Assembly (NCBI GenBank): GCA_038400315.1
Contig: CP151667.1
Span: 1,747,174-1,811,173, forward strand
Length of the DNA stretch: 64,000 nt
Reading direction: 5' to 3'
Source: Isosphaeraceae bacterium EP7
Lineage (GTDB): Bacteria; Planctomycetota; Planctomycetia; Isosphaerales; Isosphaeraceae
The notes beneath the pieces were generated by a model. It was not told where the DNA came from. It was given only the letters and a program-made list of their open reading frames with translations, and searched no databases. A program made the translations under genes and the position numbers. How positions within the stretch are numbered: position 1 is the stretch's first letter; each line of letters starts with the position of its first letter. Of the stretch, positions 53,561-62,500 are shown one piece after another.

Positions 53561-56500
53561 GACCGGCGCGAGGACCGGGGTCGAGATCTGCACCGCGTCG
53601 CTGAAGGCCACGTTGCCGCGGCCGTTCATCGAGTCGGTCACCGCGGCACCGTTGATCGAGGCGATCAGGGTACCGTTCTGACGCAGGTTCCCGTTCAGGT
53701 TGAACTGGACGGTGTAGGCGTTCAGCCAGGTGAGGCTGGTGGCCCGTGCGGGGTTGGCGGGGTCGACCGCGTCTCCGGCGAGGACGAGGTCGGCGGGGAC
53801 GATCGATGCGGCGTCGGGGAACCCGGAGAAGGTGACCACGACGGCGTTGAGGCCGTTCCCGCTGATCATGCGGTTGTTGGCCTTGGCGGCCCCGGAGTCG
53901 GCCAGTGAGGTGCTGACAACCCGGAAGGTCGCCCCGGCGGCGATTCCGCCGGTGCCGTTGTACTCGAAGGCACCCACGTCGGCCGGCCCGGTGCCGGGGA
54001 AGCCCCGGCCCGTGATCCGGACCCGGCCCCTGGAGCGGAAGTCGTTCGCGGGGGCCTGGTTGCCCAGGGCCGCGTCGATGGCCGCCGAGCTGAGCTGGAG
54101 GTCGAAGTTCCCGTCCAGGAAGAACACGCCGGGGCCGTCGGCCGAGGGCCTCGGGTCGCGGGGTGCCACGAAGGCGGGGGCACCGGTGAAGTTGCCCAGC
54201 GAGTCGGGCGTGGCCGTCAGGATCGCCGGGTTGAACCCGTTGGTGACGTTGACCGTGTCATCGGCCGGGCTGGTCAGGTTCGGGCCGTTGTTGGAGAAGA
54301 GGTTGTTGTTCGACGTGATCTTGCCGGCGAAGTTGGCGGAGATCGCGGCGCCCGGGTGGGTGGTCCCCAGGTCCCTGTTCTGCCAGAAGATGTTGTTGAC
54401 GGTCTGGGCGAGCACCGGCGAGGAGCCGAGCGCACCGACCTGGATGCCCACGGTGTTGAACGTGACCGTGTTGTTGGCCACCTGGATCGGCCGGGTCAGC
54501 GAGGTGCCGCCGCCCGCGTCGATGATGGACAGGCCGATGCCGTTGCCGACGATGCCGTTGTCCTGGACGAGCGGGGTGGCGGCGTTGGCCCCGGCCTCGG
54601 TCACCTTGATCCCGAAGCCCGAGTTCACGAAGTAGTTCTTCGTGATGAGCATGTCGGAGTTCGTGACGCTCAGGCCGATCGAGTCACCGCTCTGAATCCC
54701 CGTCGCCGGGTTGCCCAGCAGCGGAGTCGCGACGGTGAAGCCCTGGAAGGTCGTCACCAGACCCGACGTGCTGATGATGTTGGTGGCCGTCACCGAGGTG
54801 ACGATGCCGGCCGCATCAGCACTGCTCAGCGGGGCCCGGATCACGGTCTCCTGGGCGTTGCCCGGGATGTAGTTGCCCGCCGAGCTCGACGGATCGACCG
54901 ACATCACCGTGACGAGCGACTTGAGCGTGACCGCCTCGCCGTAGACGCCCGGCAGGACGGCCACGATGTCGCCGGCCCCCGCCGCGGTGATCGCGGCGTT
55001 GATCGACTGGAACGGGTTGGTCCGGCTGCCCTGCGACGCCGTCGGGTCGATGACGTAGCCCAGGCCGCCGACGAAGTAGCTCTTGCTGAGGGCGGGGGAG
55101 TAGACCACGATCCCGGTGGTCAGGTCGGTCCCGCCGAGGATGGCGTTGCCGGCGATGTCCGTAACCCGGTTCGTGCCCGAGCCCCGGATCGTCAGCTGGT
55201 ACTGGTCATTGCGGGTGAACCCGCTGAAGCTGAAGTTGACGGTCATCTGCCCCTGCGTCGTGTGCAGGGTGTTGCCGGCGGCGTAGTAGACGCCCGCGAT
55301 GCTCGCCGCGTTCAGCGGGATGATCTGATCGTTGCCGTTGCCGAAGATCCCGTCGCCACCGGAGCCGACCAGCTGGACGGTGTTGGTGTTGAACGTCGAG
55401 AGGTCCACGTTCTCGTTGAACGTGAGCGAGAAGTTCACCGAGCCACCGACCAGGGGGGCCTGGGTGTTGGGCGCGGGGGTCAGGCCGGTGATGTCCGGGC
55501 CCACCGTGTCGATGACGAACCCGGTCACGACGGAGGTCGAGAGATTCCCCGACGTGTCCTGGGCGGTGATCCTGACGGCACTGGCACCGGAGTCGTCCGA
55601 CGTGCCAAGGATCCCGTCGTTGCCCACGTTGTAGGGCGAGTCGGGGAAGGGGTTGGACGTCGTGACGTTGAAGTTGCCGTTGGCGTCGGTCTGGGAGGTC
55701 CCGACGAGCTGGTAGCCCCCGGCCGGCGCGTTGTAGTACTCCAGGTAGACGGTCTGGTTCTGGAGCGGGTTGGTCGGCGGGAAGACGTCGGTGATCTGGC
55801 CGACGAACGACGGGGTGTTGTCCGCCGTGATCAGGTCGCCGACGATGTTGGTGTCGCTGGCCGGGTCGAGGATCACCGAGCCGGGGATGAACGACGGGGA
55901 CGTCGTGTCCACGGTGAAGGTGAGCTGGAACGTCCCGCCGGGGAACCCGTCGCCGGAGGGCAGGGCGATCTGGTTGCCGTTGGCGTCGATGTTCTCGCCG
56001 TCGAGGGCGTTGCCCGAGCTGTCTCGGATGACCGACTGTCCGGTCCCCTTCAGCTGGATCCGGTACTCGTCGCTGGCCAGGGCCAGGCCGGCGGCCCCCA
56101 CATTGATGATGAGGATCCGGGGGTTGAGCGGATCGAGCGTGACCTTGCCGCTGAGGTCGATGAAGGTGTCGAGCGGGCTGTTGCCGTTGCCGAAGATCCC
56201 GTCGCCGCCGGATGCCTGGAGGAGCACCGTCAGGTTGTTGATCGTCGTCGGGTCCAGGTTACGGTCGAAGGCGAACCGGATGACCGAGGGGTTGACGTTG
56301 ATCCCGGCCACGCTGCCGACGGAGTAGAGGTCCACCGTCGTGCCGTCGGGCTTCGTCGCCTGCACGTTCTGGCCGCTGCCGGTGACGGTCTGGAACGACA
56401 CCACGTGGGGCGGGAAGAGCCGGCGGTACTCGAAGGCACCGATGTCGAAGAACGGCCGGCTGCCGAACCCGGAGTTGGGGGTTCCGCCGTCGTCCTGGCG

Positions 56501-59500
56501 GAGGAAGCCCGCCTGGTCACGCTCGCCGGCAATCAGCACATAAGAGTACGTGCTGGGGTTGGGGGCCGAGGAGTTGGGGATATAGGTCGGTGCGACCGGG
56601 ATCGCCACTCTCGAGTAGCTCGTCAGCGTGTAGCCGGGGAGGCTGACGATGTCGGAGGAGGAGAAGAAGCCGCCGAAGCCGCTGGAGCTGGCCATCTGAC
56701 GGCCATTGGTGCGGTTCCCGTTGGCGTCGAAGATCGGCTGGAGCATGTTGCCGAAGAAGTTCGGCCCCAGCTCCGAGCGGCTGGCGTCGATGGCGCCCGA
56801 CCCGGGCTGGAGCCGGAAGTCGCCGTTCGCCGGGTCGCGGAACTTCGGGTCGCTGAAGGAGGCACCGGCGTTCGTCGGGAACGAGCCGTCGACCCCGCGA
56901 TTGGTGTAGCTCAGGTTGCTCCCGTTCTGGAAGAACAGGTTGTACTGGGCGTCGCTGTCGATGATCATCCCGACCGAGGTGATCGCCTCGGTCCGGTTGT
57001 TGGAGAAGATGTTGTTCAGGGCGAGCCAGCGAACGCTGGAGTACAGGTTGAAGCTGGTCCCCACCTGGAGCGGCTGACCCGCGGTCTGCAGTCCAGTGTC
57101 GGTGTTGTAGAAGGTGTTGTTCAGCAGGGCGACGTAGAAGGGCTGCTGCTGCGAGTCGGCCGTCGTGCTGAACTGGCCGAATGGCCCGACGGTCGTCTCG
57201 GAAACCACCCGCACGCCGATCGGCATCGTATTCAGCGTGTTGTTGACCAGGTACAGGTCGACCGGCCGGCCGCGGACGCCGGTCCTGATGAAGGCCGGAT
57301 CGGTCGGGCCGGGGTTCAGGGCTGGGTTATTGGCGAGCAGGTTGAAGCCCGGGTGGGCCAGGACCCCGGTCTGGCTGAAGTTGGACAGGTTCGTGGTGGC
57401 GATCCGCACCGCCAGGGTTGACTGGGAGGCGAGGGTCGGGTCGAAATTCCCCGTGATGGGGCTGATGCCGTTCAACTGGCCCCGGAGATCGTCCGCGTTG
57501 GTGTAAGACCCGTCGGGGACGATCGGCGAGCCGTCGGTGGTGGGCGGGCCGGTGTCGATGGCGTTGCGAATCAGGCCCCCGCCCTGGAACTCGATCCGGG
57601 TCATGTAGCGGATGTCGGCGTTGTCGATGACGGTGCCGCTGGTCGGGTCGTACAGGTTGCCCGAGGTCTTCGCCAGCCCACCGACGAAGATGATCCCGCC
57701 GTCGCCGGCCGCAGCCGCCCCGGTGAACGAGGGGGCCGAGACCGACTGATCTACGCCGCGGACGGTCCGGGCGATCGAGTTGTCCCTCAGCGACGTGATG
57801 ATGACCGGCACGCGAGACTGCCCGGTCGTCTCGTTGGCCGGCACGCCCAGGATGCGGATCGAGGCGTCCACGCCGGGGTCGATCAGGGAGTCGGCATCCG
57901 GGTCAATCCCGTTGTCCACGCCCACGATGAAGCCAGCACCGCCGACCACGCTGCTGGTCGAGCCGCTGACCCCGTTACCGGCCGGTGCATAATCGTTGAG
58001 CAGCTTGACGACCAGCGACTCGCCCGGCTTGCCGATGATCTCGCCGTTGGCCAGCAAGGTCCCCGGCACAGCGCTCTGCAGCGTCAGGTTGACGTTGTCC
58101 TCGAACTGGAGCGTGCCCTTGAGGATGTACGTCAGGTCGGTGGCGTCCCAGACCGACGAGACCGTCTGGTTGACTGATCCGTTGAGGGGGACGAGCTCGA
58201 CGATGGTGGTCGTGTTGTCGGTGCCGGTGATGGCGCGGATGCCGTAGATCCGCATCCCGTTGTAGGTGTTCCGCTGCATCACGTTGCCGCGGAAGAACGG
58301 GTGGGCGGAGACGAGCGGGCGGAGCGGGTCGCCCGCCGCCAGGGCATTGGGCGTGGCGCCGATGCCCGCGTCCGAATTGTCGAAGAAGTCGTTGTTGGTG
58401 ATCATCACCCTCGACCCGCCGCCGAAGAAGCGCTGGGACGCGAGGAAGATCACGGGCCTGAGGACGTCGGTGCTGTCGGGCGTGTTGAACGCACCGCCGC
58501 CGTAGTAATACTGGGCCTCGTCGGTGACCAGGATGGCACCGTCCAGGACGGTGATGCCACCCCAGCGGGCCGCGTACTGCACGCTGCCCGGGCTGGGCTG
58601 GAGGGCCGTGCCGCCGCCGTCGCTATCAAGCGGGGCCACGATCGTGCGACGCAGGGGCTGCCCGGTGGCGGGGTCGATGATGTTGTTGTCCACGTAGTAC
58701 GTGGTGGCGACGTCATCGAAGAGCGAGGTCAGGACGGCCTTGGCCGATCCGACCTCCGCCGCACGGAAGCCGGTGTCGGTGGCGGCGAAATTCGCATTCA
58801 CATCGTACTGATCGATGTAGTTGCGGTCGCCGATGTTGATCTGCGAGCCCGAGGCGATCTCGATGCCGGCACCGCGGGTGAACTTCAGCAGCGAGCCGGG
58901 CTGGACGTTGATCCTCGCGTTCAGCGAGCCGCTCTGCCCGCCAGAGGCCTCCAGGAAGTAGTTGCCCAGCTGCACGGTCGCCAGGAAGGCCAGCGGCAGC
59001 GACTCGTCGAAGACGTAAGTACGCTGGACGCCGCGATCGCGTGCATCGGCGGCGTAGTTGATCGCGTTCGACGGGCTGATGAGACCGTTGATCTCGGGGC
59101 GGACGAGGATCGCGTTGAGCGTGTTGCCCTGGAGGCTCACGCGACGGATCAGCGGCCCCCGCGAGATGTCGTCCTCGCGGAACGAGTTGAGGTCGCCCGA
59201 GATCGGGGCCTGGGTCCCGACCGTCTGGCCCGAGAAGTTGATGTTCAGGTTCGTCATCGTCGGCCGGCTGTTGAACAGCGTGACCGTGTCATACCGCGTG
59301 CCGACGGTCTGCGGGACCGTACCGCCGCCGTACAGCAGGTTGGCGAAGACGAGGCTCGACATCACGTCGTCGGCCCCCGCGGTGCTGGGCAGCACCCCGT
59401 CGACCGTGAACGAGGTGTTGCGACCCGAGTTGTTGTACTTGCGGAAGACGATGCCGCCCCAGTCGCCGCCCTGGGGCGCCGAGCTGCTACCGTCCCGGTT

Positions 59501-62500
59501 CGTGTCGCCCGAGATCGTGTCGTCGGCATACGACGTGAACGTCACCCGGTCGGTGCCCAGCTGGCTGCCCTGAAGCTGGAGGGCCGCCCCGTTCTGCTGC
59601 ACCAGCAGGCTGGCGTTCTGCATCTTGACGGTGGTGCCCGTGGTCATGACCAGCGTGGTCATCGCGGGCACCGAGGCGCTTCCGTCGTTCAGGATCGGGT
59701 CGGAACCCGACGGGGCCTGGATGACATAAGGACGGCGGATGTTCTGGCCGCTGATGGCGTCGGTGACCAGGGAGCCGCGTTGGGCGAGGACGATGACGGG
59801 GCCGCCATTGGCCGTGACCAGGTCCCGGGCCGCGATGAACGCCGAGCGGTCGAAGTGCCCGTTGCCGTTGCGGTCCAGGCCGGTATTGAAGCCGGTCCCG
59901 AAGTTCGACGCATTGTTGTTGGGCCCCTCGGGGGCCAGCGTCGAGTACGGGCGGGCAGCCGAGCCTGTGGGGTCGTCCGACGAGTCGAACGGATTGTCGA
60001 TCGCGTCGGGATTGACGAAGACGACGTTGCCGTGCGGGACGATGGTGAACCCGGTGACGAACGCACCGCCGGGGCGGCTATCGCCGGTGATCCCCGGGCG
60101 ATAAAGCCCGTTGGGCTGAAGGGTGTCGTACAGCAGGGGGTTGTTCGTGTCGGACTGGGTGCCCAGGAACTCGCCGTCGAAGGTGTTGCCGAAGGCGTCC
60201 TTCAGGGCGGACGCGCCGGCGTTGGGCATGTAGATCCGGTAGTTGTCGGGCGCCAGGCCCGACGGCAGGATCACACGCAGGCGGCTGGCATAGCCCGGCT
60301 GGCCGAAGCTCGTCGAGGTCGCCACGACGTGGTCGAGGATGATCTGGACGCCGCCGACCCTGGTGAACTCGCCGCCCGTGTTGACGTTCCCGTTCACGTC
60401 GGTGGTGATGCCGAAGTTGCCGAAGTCGCCGTCGGGTGCGGTGTTCGCCGAGTCGCGAGATCCGAACACCTGGATCGAATTGGCGCTGAGCGATGCGCCG
60501 TTCAGCGGGTTGGAGAAGTCCAGGATGAACTGCGAGGGCGGGGCGGCGGCCCCATTGGGGGTTCCCCCGGTCTGCTCGAAGTAAGCCTTGGGCCCCTGGA
60601 CCGTGCCGTCGGTGCTGATGGCGTAGAAGCTGTTCAGGTAAACCGGCTGGGTCTGGATGTTCAGGGTCAGGACGAAGTCTTGGATGCCCGGGGACATCGG
60701 GTCGCCGTCGAAGGAATTGCCCGCGGCGTCAGTCATCCCCACGCCGGTCGCCGGGTCATACTGCTTGATCTTGAAGACGTACAGGCCGGCGGGGAGCGAG
60801 CCGCTGTTGAAGGTCAGGTCGATCCGCCCGGTGTACGGCACCGTCGGGTTGGCCCGATTGGTCGTCGGCACGAACACGGCGCCGGTGATCACGCTACTGT
60901 AATCGACGGCGGCACCGGTGGCCGGGTCGTAGAGGAACAGCTGATAGTTGCTGACGTTGCTGACCCTGGACGGGTCGAGGGCCGGGAACGACAGCTGCGT
61001 CGGCACGAGAAGGCCGGTGCCGACGTTGGGGTCCTGCACCGTGAGCGACATCGTCGTCAGGGAGCCGATCAGCGCGCCGCCCGAGGTCGGGATGCCATTG
61101 ACGAGCAGGGGCGTGGTGGGGTTGATGCTCGTCGTCGGGCTGGCGCTGTCGATCCGGAACGAGTTGTCCTGGTACGACGAGTAGCCGGCCGCATTGGGGT
61201 TGTCCTGGCCGGCGATGACCACGACCCGGACCTGGTTGTATCCGTCGGCGAGGGCCGAGGGGGCGCGGAAGCTGAACAAGCCGTTGGCGTCGGTCGTCGT
61301 CTCCATGTCGAAGGAGCCGATGTACCCGCGATTGTTGGCACCCAGGCCCAGGGTGATCGGCTGGCCGCCGTTGAGGCCGTTGAACTGGATCAGCACCCGC
61401 AGGCCCGCGACGGTGCCGGGGAAGGTGGTCGCCACCTGCCCGACGAAGGTCGGCCGGACGTCGCCGGTGTTGCCGTCGGAGGGGATCCCGCTGTCGGTGG
61501 CCAGCGTCAGGTTGACGATGACCGGCGGGGTCAGCGCGAGCGGCCCGATGTACTGGATGAATGTACCGCCGGCGACGTTGTTGCCCGAGGGGAACGTGCC
61601 GAAGAACTCGCCGTCGAGCGTATTGCCCACGACGTCCTTGACCGCGGAGGTCACCACGATCGCGTACAGGTCGGTCGGCAGCGAGAGCTGCGGCAGGGCC
61701 GACAGGTCGATCGTCACCAGGCCGGTCGCCGCGTTGGAGGTGAACTTCGCGCCGGGGGCGAGGGCCAGGTTGGTGGTGAACGAGCCGGTACCCCTGGAGG
61801 CGAACCCGATGTTGTACGGGGTCACCGTGTTCGGGTCGAGCGCCTCGCTGAACTGGACCAGGATCAGGCGGCCGACGATCTGGGTGTTGACCACCTTGGG
61901 GGCGATCGTGTCGGCCAGTGTGTAGCGGAGCGAGTAGGCGACGAGGCCCTTGCCGTCGGCGGCGACGATCGAGTTGTCCGCGAGCGAGAAGGCGTAGTTG
62001 CCGTTGGCGGTCGCACCGGCCCGTGCGTAGGTCAGCGGGAAGGAGACCTGCGTGGCATCTCCGGCGACGGGGAAGAAGGGGGTGCCGACGGTGACCGTCA
62101 CGCCCGAGGGGAGCGACGTCACGATCAGGTCCGACGCGTCGAGCGTCGCGGGGTTGACGTTCTTGGAGAACTTGATGGTGATCGAGGTCGGCGCCGTCGT
62201 CACCGTCGAGTTGTTCGCCGGCGTCGTGCTGCTCACCCGGAGCTGGTCAACCTGAGCCAGCGCCGCGGAGGCATTGATGAAGCCGAAGCCCGCCTGGGGC
62301 GTCCATGAGCCCTGGGCCTGGCCGTTGAGCGGCGTGGCGGTCGCCGCGAAGGCGGCGCGGGCCTGGTCGATCGTGACGCCGGGGTTGAGCTGCTTCATCA
62401 GCGCGGCCACAGCGGCGGCGTTGGGCGCCGCGGCCGACGTGCCGAAGAAGTTGTACAGCGTGTCAACATTGCCGGGGACCACGCCCGGGGTGAACTGGCC

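Noticed and set aside
54356-57421. Open plus-strand frame of about 1,000 codons opposite the giant gene
   Set aside because: It is the antisense shadow of a GC-rich coding frame: Arg/Gly/Val/Asp repetition, no domain. The minus-strand frame has clear domains.
58301-62308. Open plus-strand frame of about 1,335 codons
   Set aside because: Same reason: an antisense shadow of the giant gene with low-complexity translation.
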